From NCBI GenBank assembly GCA_003133075.1, contig PKZN01000030.1:37000-61468 (forward strand): a stretch of DNA of 24,469 nt, in the 5' to 3' direction. Under the pieces are notes generated by a model that did not search any database, was not told the origin of the DNA, and saw only the letters and a program-made list of their open reading frames with translations. The stretch comes from Acidimicrobiaceae bacterium. GTDB lineage: Bacteria; Actinomycetota; Acidimicrobiia; Acidimicrobiales; RAAP-2. How positions within the stretch are numbered: position 1 is the stretch's first letter; each line of letters opens with the position of its first letter. The position numbers and the translations under genes are program-made. This document shows, piece after piece, positions 8,471 through 16,800 of this stretch.

Positions 8471-8998
8471 GTGCGAGTTATTGGTGGTGTGGCCCGCGGG
8501 CGTCGGCTCAAGGCGAAACTGCCCTCCAGCGTGCGCCCGACCACCGATTACGCTCGCGAAGCGATCTTCTCGATGCTCGAGAGCCGCGGGGGGCTGCGTG
8601 ATCTCGTCGTCGCCGATCTCTTCAGTGGCTCGGGCGCGATGGGCATCGAGGCGCTCTCGCGCGGGGCGAAGAAGGTCTACTTCGTCGACGCCGACCCCGC
8701 GTGTTTGGCCGCGGCGAAGGCGAACCTGGAGCCCCTGGGCCTCGCCGGTGAGGCGTACTTCGTGCGCGCCACCTTGCCGCTGTGGTCGCCGCCGCGCGAC
8801 CTCGACCTGGTGCTGGCCGACCCGCCCTACGGGCCACTCGATCTCGCGAGCGTGCTCGTCGACGTCGACGCCGAACGCGTCATCGTCGAAAACGACCGTC
8901 ACATGGACGCGCCCGACGGCTGGTCGGTGACCAAAACCAAGCGCTACGGCACTACGCTCGTAACGATGTTGGAACGCGACAGAGGGGACGTGGCGTGA
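8471..8998 (+). CDS. rsmD: 16S rRNA (guanine(966)-N2)-methyltransferase
   Basis: RsmD methylates G966 of 16S rRNA, using S-adenosylmethionine, during assembly of the small subunit. The protein begins RVIGGVARGRRLKA, a conserved RsmD opening. PTTDYAREAIFSML follows, then the SAM-binding loop ADLFSGSGAMGIEALSRG and the catalytic LADPPYG motif of N2-guanine methyltransferases. The length of 175-176 aa is typical. Two GTG codons in a row (8468 and 8471) are possible starts. I prefer 8471 because a TACCCT hexamer ends 6 nt upstream of it. The 3' end overlaps coaD by GTGA, and this rsmD-coaD pair is widely conserved. Confidence 0.95.
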   Translation: MRVIGGVARGRRLKAKLPSSVRPTTDYAREAIFSMLESRGGLRDLVVADLFSGSGAMGIEALSRGAKKVYFVDADPACLAAAKANLEPLGLAGEAYFVRATLPLWSPPRDLDLVLADPPYGPLDLASVLVDVDAERVIVENDRHMDAPDGWSVTKTKRYGTTLVTMLERDRGDVA

Positions 8999-9483
8999 CG
9001 GTTGGTCTGATTCCCGGTTCCTTCGACCCGTTTCACAACGGGCACCTCGAGATCGTCGAGCGCGCCGCCCAGATCTTCGACGAGATCGTGGTCGCCGCCA
9101 TCCGTAACCCCCAGAAGTCCGAGGCCCTCTTCGACCTCGACGAGCGCCGCGACATGATCGCCGAGTCGCTCTCGCACCTCGAGAACATCCGCATCGTCTC
9201 GATCGCGGGACTGTTGGTAAACGTGGCGCGCGACGTGAACGCGACCGCGATCGTCAAGGGGTTGAGGGCCATCTCGGACTTCGAGAGCGAGATGCAGATG
9301 GCCCAGATGAACCGTTCGCTCTCGGGCGTGGAAACGTTGTTCCTGCCCTCGAGTTCGCACTACTCCTTCATCGCCAGTCGGCTCCTGCGCGAAGTGGCAC
9401 GCTACGGCGGGGACGTGACGGCCTTCGTGCCGGGACCGGTCGCCAAACGCCTCTACGACAAGTTCCCCGAGGGGACCTCGTGA
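8995..9483 (+). CDS. coaD: Phosphopantetheine adenylyltransferase
   Basis: CoaD transfers AMP from ATP to 4'-phosphopantetheine to form dephospho-CoA, the penultimate step of CoA synthesis. The start is the GTG at 8995, which overlaps the rsmD stop by 4 nt and gives MTVGLIPGSFDPFHNGHLEI. This contains the nucleotidyltransferase GxFDPxHxGH signature. A longer in-frame reading from 8782 exists but runs through rsmD and has no coaD homology. Other family marks are VKGLRAISDFESEMQMA, SSSHYSFIASRLLREVA and VPGPVAKRLYDKF. The length of 162 aa is normal. CoA made here is the source of the phosphopantetheine arm of the ACP encoded downstream. It overlaps the next gene by GTGA. Confidence 0.97.
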   Translation: MTVGLIPGSFDPFHNGHLEIVERAAQIFDEIVVAAIRNPQKSEALFDLDERRDMIAESLSHLENIRIVSIAGLLVNVARDVNATAIVKGLRAISDFESEMQMAQMNRSLSGVETLFLPSSSHYSFIASRLLREVARYGGDVTAFVPGPVAKRLYDKFPEGTS

Positions 9484-10112
9484 CGTCCTTTGACGGCTAC
9501 GACGCCGAGACCGCCTTCGAGGAAAGTGCGCGCCACCTGCGACGCGACATCGAGGCCGACCTGCGCGACCTCATCGAGATCGTCGCCAACGCCAAGCAGA
9601 TGCCGCTGTCGAACTCCGCGCTGATCTCGCGTGACGAGGTGATGGGACTCTTAGAACAGGCCCTGCACAGCTTGCCCGACGAGATCCGCGAAGCCCGCTG
9701 GGCGCTGCGCGACCGCGAAGAACTCATGGCGGCCGAGATGCAAAAGGCCCAACAACTCATGGACCAGGTGCGCGCCGAGGCCGCGCGGATGGTGGATAAG
9801 ACCGAGATCGTGCGCCAGTCGCGACTGCGCTCGGAACAGATCGTCGCCAACGCGCACGCCCAGGCGCGTCAGATGATCAACGAGTCCGAGGACTTCATCG
9901 ACGGGAAGTTAGGGGGCTTCGAGATCGTCCTGGAGCGCCTCTTAAAGACCGCGCACTCCGGTCGCGAACGACTCTCCGCCCAGGGACTGCCGAGCTCGAT
10001 GCTCAGTGAGGCCCCGGGGAGCGAGGAGTTCCTTTCCCCGGCCGCGAGCGCGGGTGACGACACCGAGCCGGAACGTTTCGAGGGGTCCTTCTTCGATCAG
10101 GACTCCCTCTAA
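9480..10112 (+). CDS. SepIVA-like DivIVA-domain coiled-coil protein (short form)
   Basis: This is a 210-aa, mostly helical protein. An N-terminal block (about 25-70) contains NAKQMPLSNSALISRDEV, resembling the start of mycobacterial SepIVA (an essential septation factor of the DivIVA superfamily) as I remember it. A charged coiled coil (about 72-135) follows, rich in Ala, Glu, Gln and Arg, with TEIVRQSRLRSEQIVANAHA. The segment EDFIDGKLGGFEIVLERLL (137-155) resembles the conserved SepIVA C-terminal helix. The last 45 residues are acidic and look disordered. Position supports the call: mycobacterial sepIVA sits beside the DUF177 gene and rnc. The coiled coil appears shorter than in the roughly 245-aa mycobacterial protein. 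A role at the septum or in envelope growth is inferred. An ATP-synthase-b-like name would reflect only the coiled coil. Confidence 0.65.
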   Translation: MTSFDGYDAETAFEESARHLRRDIEADLRDLIEIVANAKQMPLSNSALISRDEVMGLLEQALHSLPDEIREARWALRDREELMAAEMQKAQQLMDQVRAEAARMVDKTEIVRQSRLRSEQIVANAHAQARQMINESEDFIDGKLGGFEIVLERLLKTAHSGRERLSAQGLPSSMLSEAPGSEEFLSPAASAGDDTEPERFEGSFFDQDSL

Positions 10113-10117
10113 GCGCC

Positions 10118-10672
10118 GTGTCCTCGCCGTACCTCGTCCCCGTCGCTCGGCTGCTGCGCGACGCGCCGTCCTCTTTCGAGGTCGAGTTCGACGCGCCCTT
10201 TGACGAACCACACGAGTTCGCGCCGCGCGGACCGGTCGAGACGGACGTCTTTCCCGAATCACTGGTGCACGTCAAGGTACGCGTCGAGAGTTTCAGCGGC
10301 GGTATGCGCGCCCGGGGCCGCGTCGAGGCCCCCTGGCACGGGGTCTGTCGGCGCTGTTCCGCCCCGGTGCTCGGGCGTAGCGACGTAGCGGTCAACGAGC
10401 GCTTCGTCGACGAACGCGCCGTCGACGACGAGGAGAGTTACCTCATCGAGCACGGCTTCATCGACCTGGCGCCCTTGGCGCACGACGCGATCCTCCTGGA
10501 CTTGCCGCTAGCGCCGCTCTGTCGGCCCGATTGCCAGGGGCTCTGTCCCTACTGCGGCGGGGACCTCAACGACGTGGCCTGTGACTGCCAGGCACCGCTC
10601 GACTCACGCTGGGCTACACTGGACGGACTCCAATTTGCGGACCCGGAGTCCTCGGGGTCCACTGACGCGTAA
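10118..10672 (+). CDS. DUF177 / YceD family protein with a cysteine-rich zinc-type motif
   Basis: This 184-aa protein is of the YceD/DUF177 family, almost always encoded directly before rpmF and implicated in 23S rRNA accumulation in bacteria and plastids. Eight cysteines occur at 77, 80, 135, 139, 143, 146, 155 and 157 (GVCRRC, LCRPDCQGLCPYCGGDL and ACDC). The pattern suggests metal binding. The first 35 residues (PYLVPVARLLRDAPSSFEVE) match the family's N-terminal strand region. The start is the GTG at 10118, 5 nt after the previous stop, with no evident Shine-Dalgarno sequence. The biochemical function is not established. Confidence 0.85.
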   Translation: MSSPYLVPVARLLRDAPSSFEVEFDAPFDEPHEFAPRGPVETDVFPESLVHVKVRVESFSGGMRARGRVEAPWHGVCRRCSAPVLGRSDVAVNERFVDERAVDDEESYLIEHGFIDLAPLAHDAILLDLPLAPLCRPDCQGLCPYCGGDLNDVACDCQAPLDSRWATLDGLQFADPESSGSTDA

Positions 10673-10700
10673 CGGGTTCGCCCGCTGAAAGAGAAGATCG

Positions 10701-10880
10701 ATGGCCGTTCCCAAGCGCAAGACCAGCAAAGCCAAGACCCGCAGCCGTCGCGCGGCGAACTGGCGCTTAGAGCGCCCCGCGCGCAGCGTCTGCCCCCAGT
10801 GCGCGACCTCGAAGTTGCCCCACGTGGTGTGCCCGAACTGCGGGTGGTACAAGGGTCGCGTCGCGGTTGAGGTCAACTGA
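10701..10880 (+). CDS. rpmF: Large-subunit ribosomal protein bL32, zinc-binding form
   Basis: This 59-aa 50S subunit protein starts MAVPKRKTSKAKTRSRRA, the diagnostic bL32 opening. It then has the zinc ribbon CPQC (31-34) and CPNC (44-47), followed by GWYKGRVAVEVN. All four cysteines are kept, so this is a C+ form, matching the C+ bL28 nearby. A purine-rich AGAGAAG stretch precedes the ATG. It follows the DUF177 gene, as in most bacteria. Its last bases contain the GAGG that probably acts as the ribosome-binding site for plsX. Confidence 0.97.
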   Translation: MAVPKRKTSKAKTRSRRAANWRLERPARSVCPQCATSKLPHVVCPNCGWYKGRVAVEVN

Positions 10881-10881
10881 G

Positions 10882-11868
10882 TTGACCCGCCCCATCGCCC
10901 TGGACGCGATGGGTGGTGACTTCGCACCCACAGAAGTGATTCTTGGGGCCCGTCGCGCCGTCGACGAGTTCGGCCTCAACGTCATCCTGGTCGGGGTACC
11001 GGAACTACTCGGTGACCCGTTGGGCTTAGAAGTCGTCGCCTGCAGCGAGGTGATCGCCATGGACGACGACCCCGCCGCCAGCGTGCGGAAGAAGAAGGAC
11101 TCCTCCCTGGTGCGCGCCGCGGAACTCGTTCGCGACGGCAGGGCTTGCGCGATGGTCTCGGCCGGCAACACCGGTGCGGCCATGGCCTCGGCGCTGTTGC
11201 GCATGGGCCGACTACCCGGTGTGGTGCGACCCTGCATCGCGACGCCGATCCCCAATCCCGGTCGTACGCCGATGGTCCTGGTGGACGCGGGCGCGAACGC
11301 GGAGTGCACCTCAGAGATGCTGGTTCAGTTCGCCCAAATGGCCTCGACGTTCGTCGAGGCGCACTACCACGTCGAACGCCCGAGCGTCGGGCTGCTCTCG
11401 ATCGGCGAGGAGTCCTCTAAGGGCACGCCGCTCGTCAAAGAGACGCACCAGCTGCTGCGCGAGATGTCCACGCTGAACTTTCAGGGCAACGTCGAGGGCC
11501 GCGACCTCATCCCCTCGCCGGTCGACGTGGTCGTCACCGACGGCTTCACCGGGAACGTCGCCCTCAAGACGCTCGAGGGTGCGTTGAAGTTCGTCTTTTC
11601 CACGATGCTCTCGGCGATCGACACCAATGACGCCACCCGCGCGGCCGGCGACGTGCTCTTAGAACACCTCCTGCCCGTCGCGACGCGACTGCGTCCCGAG
11701 AGCCAGGGCGGGGCGTTGCTCCTCGGGGTGGACGGGATCTGTGTGATCAGCCACGGCTCGTCGAACGCCACGGCGATCATGAACGCCCTGCGGGTCGCCG
11801 ACGAGATGGACCGCGACGAGGTGGTGGGCAAAGTTCGCGCCACGATTCGTCCTGATCAAGCCGCCTAA
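10882..11868 (+). CDS. plsX: Phosphate acyltransferase PlsX
   Basis: PlsX interconverts acyl-ACP and acyl-phosphate, the donor for PlsY in glycerophospholipid synthesis. It is a peripheral membrane enzyme of about 330 aa; here it is 328. The opening PIALDAMGGDFAPTEVILGA is the family signature. SAGNTGAAMASALL, VLVDAGANAEC, SIGEESSKGTPLVKE and VTDGFTGNVALK are also typical. I chose the TTG at 10882 because GAGG (10869-10872, inside rpmF) lies 9 nt upstream and the protein then begins MTRPIALDAMGGD. The in-frame TTG at 10867 overlaps rpmF and has no such site. It is followed by acpP, giving an rpmF-plsX-acpP-rnc order better known from Firmicutes. Confidence 0.96.
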   Translation: MTRPIALDAMGGDFAPTEVILGARRAVDEFGLNVILVGVPELLGDPLGLEVVACSEVIAMDDDPAASVRKKKDSSLVRAAELVRDGRACAMVSAGNTGAAMASALLRMGRLPGVVRPCIATPIPNPGRTPMVLVDAGANAECTSEMLVQFAQMASTFVEAHYHVERPSVGLLSIGEESSKGTPLVKETHQLLREMSTLNFQGNVEGRDLIPSPVDVVVTDGFTGNVALKTLEGALKFVFSTMLSAIDTNDATRAAGDVLLEHLLPVATRLRPESQGGALLLGVDGICVISHGSSNATAIMNALRVADEMDRDEVVGKVRATIRPDQAA

Positions 11869-11894
11869 CGAGGCACTCCAGGCGGCCCGCTCAG

Positions 11895-11923
11895 TAGGCT
11901 TGGTCCACACGTTTCAAAGGAGG
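11895..11923 (+). promoter_or_regulatory. Candidate -10 element and strong ribosome-binding site of acpP
   Basis: AAAGGAGG (11916-11923) is the best Shine-Dalgarno sequence in the window and lies 3 nt before the ATG at 11927. TAGGCT (11895-11900) fits TANNNT and would start a transcript about 20 nt upstream of the ATG. A clear -35 is not visible. The strong site fits the high ACP level cells need relative to neighbouring enzymes. Confidence 0.45.
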
Positions 11924-11926
11924 CGC

Positions 11927-12208
11927 ATGAGCGCTGACACCGCACCGCTGGATCGAGCCGCCATCTTGGTGCTCGTACGTGACCAACTCGCCGAAATCCT
12001 CGAAAAGAGCCCCGAGGACATCAACGAAGACGTCTCCTTCGAAGACCTCGGCGCTGACTCGTTGGCCCTGATCGAACTGGTCGAGGCGCTCGAAGAGAGC
12101 CTCGCTTCCTACGAGGACGGCTTTCACATCGACGACGAGGACTTAGAGGGTCTCACCTCGGTGCGAGACGCCGTGAACTACGTCGCCGTCAAGCTCCAGG
12201 TCGCCTAA
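11927..12208 (+). CDS. acpP: Acyl carrier protein
   Basis: This is a small acidic four-helix carrier of fatty acyl chains, 93 aa. The sequence EDLGADSLALIELVEALEE holds the DSL motif, with Ser45 the site of 4'-phosphopantetheine attachment. The protein has a slightly long N-terminus (MSADTAPLD) and an acidic IDDEDLEGL loop before the last helix. The ATG at 11927 is chosen because AAAGGAGG precedes it. An earlier in-frame GTG at 11900 would place that site inside the gene. It sits between plsX and rnc, as in many Gram-positive lipid clusters. No fabD, fabF or fabG is in the window. Confidence 0.95.
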   Translation: MSADTAPLDRAAILVLVRDQLAEILEKSPEDINEDVSFEDLGADSLALIELVEALEESLASYEDGFHIDDEDLEGLTSVRDAVNYVAVKLQVA

Positions 12209-12225
12209 CGCGTCACGCGGTCCCC

Positions 12226-12903
12226 ATGGCCTCGCCTCTCGACACCGTCGCTGAGCGCGTGGGGCTCGCGCCCGCGAGTCCCTTGCTGGTGACGGCCCTC
12301 ACGCACTCGAGCTACGCCGCCGAGCACGACGTGGAGTCGAACGAGCGTCTCGAGTTCCTCGGCGACGCCGTCATCGACCTCGCCGTGGCGGACCTCGTCA
12401 TCACGCGCTTTCCCGACCTCGATGAGGGAACCGGTTCACTGGTGCGCTCGCGGGTGGTCAATGAAGCGTCTCTCGCCAACGTCGCTCGCTCGCTCGGCCT
12501 CGGCGATGCGTTACGCGTCGGGCGAGGGGTGCTCAAAGAAAAAGGCGCGCAGCGTCCCTCGCTCTTAGCCGACACCTTCGAAGCCGTTGTGGCGGCGGTC
12601 TACTTCGAGCGCGGTTTCGACGTCGCGAAGGACTTCGTGCAGGACTGTTTGGCCGAGGGGGTGGCCGCCGCGTCGAAAGAGCCCGGTGACGTCGATCCCA
12701 AGACGCAACTTCGCCAGTGGGCGGAGGCCCGCGGCCTGGGCACCCCCAGCTACGAGGTGCGGGCCTCTGGTCCTAGTCACGACGTCACCTTTTTCGCCAC
12801 CGTTCGCGTGGGCGAGATCCAAGTCGTCGGTGAGGGAAGTTCGAAAAAGAGTGCCGAAGCCGACGCGGCCGCGCTCGCGTGGCGAGGACAAAACGGTGCC
12901 TGA
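12226..12903 (+). CDS. rnc: Ribonuclease III
   Basis: RNase III cleaves double-stranded RNA, including the stems of the rRNA precursor. This 225-aa protein has the catalytic signature NERLEFLGDAV (39-49) and the second acidic cluster ADTFEAVVAAVYFE, which supplies the other metal ligands. A C-terminal double-stranded RNA-binding domain (about 150-225) includes DPKTQLRQWAE and the closing SSKKSAEADAAALAW. It begins at an ATG 17 nt after acpP without a visible Shine-Dalgarno sequence. Its last 8 nt overlap mutM, so translation of the two is probably coupled. Confidence 0.97.
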   Translation: MASPLDTVAERVGLAPASPLLVTALTHSSYAAEHDVESNERLEFLGDAVIDLAVADLVITRFPDLDEGTGSLVRSRVVNEASLANVARSLGLGDALRVGRGVLKEKGAQRPSLLADTFEAVVAAVYFERGFDVAKDFVQDCLAEGVAAASKEPGDVDPKTQLRQWAEARGLGTPSYEVRASGPSHDVTFFATVRVGEIQVVGEGSSKKSAEADAAALAWRGQNGA

Positions 12904-13801
12904 GCTCGCCGAGGTCGAGACGGTGCGCGCGTCACTCGCGCGTGACCTGATTGGAAAACGGGTGAAGACCGTCGCGGTCACCAACGGCCGCGCGGTGCGT
13001 CGACACAATTCCGCGAAGGACTTTCGTGCCCTGGTGGAGGGTCATTCCATCAAGTCGATCGCGCGTCTGGGCAAGAACCTGGTGATCGGACTCGACAATC
13101 AGACGCACCTGGTGATCCATCTGGGCATGAGCGGGCAGCTGCTGCGCGCTAAAAGCGCGAAGGATCCCAAACCCAAACACACCCACGTGGTCTTCACCTT
13201 CGTCCAAGGCGGGGAGCTGCGCTACGTCGACCCGAGGACCTTCGGCGAACTCTACGTCTCGACGGCGCCCCGCGAGGGAGAAGATCCCCCCGAGATCTCG
13301 AAGTTCGCGCGACTCTCCATCGGGGGAGACGGTCTGGCGCTGCGCAAAGCGGTGCCCGAGTTGGCGCACTTGGGGCTCGACCCCTTCGAGGACCAGATCG
13401 GCTGGGACCGGTTCGCGGCGATCCTGCGCTCGCGTTCAACTCCGTTAAAGGCCGTCCTCACGGACCAGGACATCATCGCCGGGATTGGGAACATCTACGC
13501 CGACGAGATCCTCTTCGCGTCGGGCTTGCGCTTTGATCGGCCGGCCGAGTCGCTCTCGACCATCGAGATCCGCCGCCTCCACCGCGCGATCACCGAGGTC
13601 TTGACCGAGGCGATCAAGCACGGTGGCTCGACGCTCGACGACGAGCAGTTCGTCGACCCCGACGCCAAGCCCGGCAACTTCCAACAGTTCCACCAGGTCT
13701 ATAACCGAGAGGGACAGGCCTGCTTTCAGTGTCGCCAGCCGCTGCATCGAGAGAGCGTGCGGGGCCGTTCGACGTACTACTGCGTCAAGTGCCAAGCGTG
13801 A
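12896..13801 (+). CDS. mutM: Formamidopyrimidine-DNA glycosylase (Fpg/MutM)
   Basis: Fpg is a bifunctional glycosylase/AP lyase that removes 8-oxoguanine and formamidopyrimidines. The start is the GTG at 12896 within the end of rnc, giving MPELAEVETV, where processed Pro2 is the nucleophile and Glu3 the acid. The family usually has MPELPEVET, so residue 5 is altered from Pro to Ala. Lys60 (ARLGKN), Asn199 (GIGNIYADE) and the zinc finger C276xxC279...C296xxC299 with Arg291 in GRSTYYC are all present. The length of 301 aa is slightly longer than the 269 aa of E. coli, due mainly to residues 123-165. A longer reading from 12587 lies inside rnc and is not real. Confidence 0.95.
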   Translation: MPELAEVETVRASLARDLIGKRVKTVAVTNGRAVRRHNSAKDFRALVEGHSIKSIARLGKNLVIGLDNQTHLVIHLGMSGQLLRAKSAKDPKPKHTHVVFTFVQGGELRYVDPRTFGELYVSTAPREGEDPPEISKFARLSIGGDGLALRKAVPELAHLGLDPFEDQIGWDRFAAILRSRSTPLKAVLTDQDIIAGIGNIYADEILFASGLRFDRPAESLSTIEIRRLHRAITEVLTEAIKHGGSTLDDEQFVDPDAKPGNFQQFHQVYNREGQACFQCRQPLHRESVRGRSTYYCVKCQA

Positions 13802-13825
13802 CCACGAGCGCGTAACGACAATATT

Positions 13826-13833
13826 GCTAGCGT
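13826..13833 (+). promoter_or_regulatory. Candidate leaderless promoter of smc
   Basis: TAGCGT (13828-13833) is a TANNNT -10 hexamer preceded by GC and a T-rich stretch, so an extended -10 reading (TGC-TAGCGT from 13825) is possible. The GTG start at 13840 follows after 6 nt with no Shine-Dalgarno sequence. The mutM-smc gap is 38 nt and contains the palindrome CAATATTG (13819-13826). No good -35 is visible. Confidence 0.4.
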
Positions 13834-13839
13834 CGGTGC

Positions 13840-16800
13840 GTGTTTCTTAAGCGACTGACCATGAAGGGCTTCAAGTCCTTCGCCGACACCACGATTTTGG
13901 AGTTCGAACCCGGGGTGACGGCGGTCGTGGGCCCGAACGGTTCTGGTAAATCCAACGTCGTCGACGCGGTGACCTGGGTGCTCGGCGCCCAGAGCACGCG
14001 GGCGCTGCGCAGTTCGCGCATGGACGACGTCATCTTCATGGGCACCGCCAATCGCGCCGCGCTCGGGCGCGCGGAAGTGGCCCTGACGCTCGACAACTCC
14101 TCGGGCCGTCTGGCCGTGGAGGGCGCGGAAGTCACGATCTCGCGCACACTCTTTCGCAATGGCGACTCCGAATACGCGATCAACGGCACCACCTGTCGGC
14201 TCCTCGACGTCCAAGAGCTTCTCGGCGACTCGGGTGTCGGGCGTCAACAGCACATGATCATCGGTCAGGGCCAACTCGACTCCATTCTTTCCTCGAACCC
14301 CGAGAATCGTCGTGCGGTGATTGAAGAAGCCGCGGGCGTCTTGAAGCACCGTCGACGCAAGGAGCGTTCCGAGCGTCGACTCGCCACCACGCAAGAGAAC
14401 CTCGAACGTTTGGGCGATCTGGTGCGCGAAGTGCGCCGCCAGATGCGACCGCTCGAACGCCAAGCCGCCTCGGCGCGGAGCTACTCCGACGTCGAGAGTG
14501 AACTACGTGACGCTCGCCACGCCCTCTTCTCGGCTCGCTTGACGAACTTCGAGCAGCGTCGCCGCGAACTCGAGCACGCCCTCGAAGAAGCCTCGGTGCG
14601 CGAGCGCGAACTGCGCCACGAGCTGGTGACCCTCGACGCGAAGGCGACCGCCGCGGCCGCCGAGATGGCGTCGCGTCGCGAAGAGACGCTCGCCTCGACG
14701 CTCGGCACCCTGCAAGGGCTGGCCGAACGGGCGCGCGGCACGACCTCGGTGATCAAGGAGCGCGAACGGGCCCTGCGCCAGGCGTTGATCGCCTCGGCCG
14801 ACGAGAACGTCATCGCCACCTTGGAAGCCGACGCCGCCAAACTCCTCCACGACTTAGAAGGTCTCAGTACGGATGAACTCTCGCTCGTTCAGTTACGAGA
14901 CCAGCTTCGCGAGTCGCGCGGGCAATTCAAAGAGGTCGAGGAGAGTTTTGAGTCGACGTGGGCGAGCTCCTCAAGCGAAAGCGCCGAGGCGGCGCTGCTC
15001 GCGACGCGCGAGCGAATCGCGCTCCTCGAACGATCGATTTCCTCACTGCGCGAGAGCGAGCGACGAGCGAGTGAACGACTCGCCGACGCCACCCACCGTC
15101 GAGAGATGAACACCTCGGCGACGCAGCGGGCGAAGGCGGACCTCGACACCAACACGGCGTTGGCAGCGACCTCGGCGCGAAACCAACACTCCGCGGACCT
15201 CGCCGCCACGGCGGCCAAGGAAGAGCGGCGACTGGCGGATGAGACCCTGCGCGCGGGTGAGGACCTCACTGCGCGCACCCACGCACGCGCCGAGACGTTG
15301 GCTCGCGCACTCGACGAACTCTCTGGGGCCGGTGGACGGGCGATCATTGGCGACCTCGAAGGGGTGCTCGGCTCGTTCTTGGACCTCATTGAAGTGGACG
15401 CCGGAGCCGAACGCGCCGTGGAGTCGGCCGCCGGCGTATCGGTGGCCGCGATGGTCGTTGACAGTGGCGCCGCACGGAGCGCTCTCGCGGCGCTTCGTCG
15501 AGGCGGGGGCGCCGGTTTGATCCTGCCGGTGTCGAGTGTCGAGGTCGCCGCTCCCGCGGCGCCGACCGGCACGAGAGCCCTGCGCGAACTCGTTCGGGCC
15601 CGAAAAGGCGCGCCCGCGCACGTCACACGTGTTCTCGACGCGCTCTTCTCGCGGGCCTTCGTGGCGACCGACTGGGAGTCGGGCGCGGACGTGGCGCTGG
15701 CGAACCCGGCACTCACGGTGGTCACCCTCGAGGGCGACCGATTCGCACCATCGGGTTGGCGCACGGGTTCGGGTCGCGCCGTCGTCACCCGACACAGCGT
15801 CGAAGAGGCACAAGCCGCCGCCGAGCGAGCGCGGCGTGAACTCGTGGAGCACCGCGCGCGTTTCGACACCGCCGAGACCGCGCTCGCCGAGGCTCTCGAT
15901 CGACTTCGCGACGCCGAACGCCTCGTGAGTGATTCTGGCAGCGATGAGGTGCGACTGCAGTCACTCCTCGAGCGCCTGGACGCCGAGTCGACGGCACTGG
16001 TGAGTGAGATCGACACGCTCGAGGGCGAAGTCGCGAATCTCCTCGAGCAACGCGCCACGCTAGAAGAAGAGATGATCGTCCAGCGCGAAGCGCTGCCCGG
16101 ACTCGAAGTTGCGGCGAGTGACGGCGCCGAACGCGAATCGCAGCGTGGCGACGCGAAAGTGGCGCTCGAGTCGCACCGACAGTTGGTCGAGGCGGAGGCG
16201 ACGGCGCTGTCTCGACGCGAGGCGGAGTTCGCCGAGCGACGTCGTCTCATCGAAGCGCGACAAGGTGAGATCGAGGTGCGCCTCGAAGGTCGCACGGGCG
16301 AACGCCAGGCCGCCGCGGCCAAGCGCGAGTCGCTCGAGTTCGACCGGCAGGTGTTGAGCCGCTTGGCCGCCCTCGTCGAACGAGCGGCCGAGGAGATTCG
16401 CGTCGCCCAAGAGGCGATGGACTCGACCTACCGTGAGCAGCTCGAAGCGACGCGCGCGAGCGCCGAAGTACTTGAAGAGGTGCGCCGCGCTCGCCACGAC
16501 GCCGACGCTCGTCTGAGTGAACTCAGCGAGGTCATGCGCCGACACGAGATCGAACAAGCGGAATTGGTCGTCAAGGTCTCGAACGTGCACGAAGTCGTGC
16601 GGCGTGACCTCGGGGTCGAACCGCACGAGATGGGACCGGCGCCACTGGTCGAGCTGGCCGAAGGGGCGTCGCTCGAGTCACGAGTGATCGAGCTCGAAGC
16701 ACGCATCACCTCGCTCGGTCCGATTAATCCGCTCGCCCTGGAAGAACTCGCCGCGCTCGAGGATCGCTACAAGGAACTCGACGCGCAGGTCAGTGACGTT

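Noticed and set aside
8782..8994. N-terminal extension of coaD into rsmD.
   Set aside because: The extra residues are an Arg/Ala-rich shadow of rsmD. The GTG at 8995 gives the canonical CoaD start.
14889..16322. A 477-codon minus-strand open frame inside smc.
   Set aside because: It is Ser/Arg/Ala-rich with no recognisable domain and lies fully antisense to a conserved coiled-coil gene. Long antisense frames are expected at this GC content.
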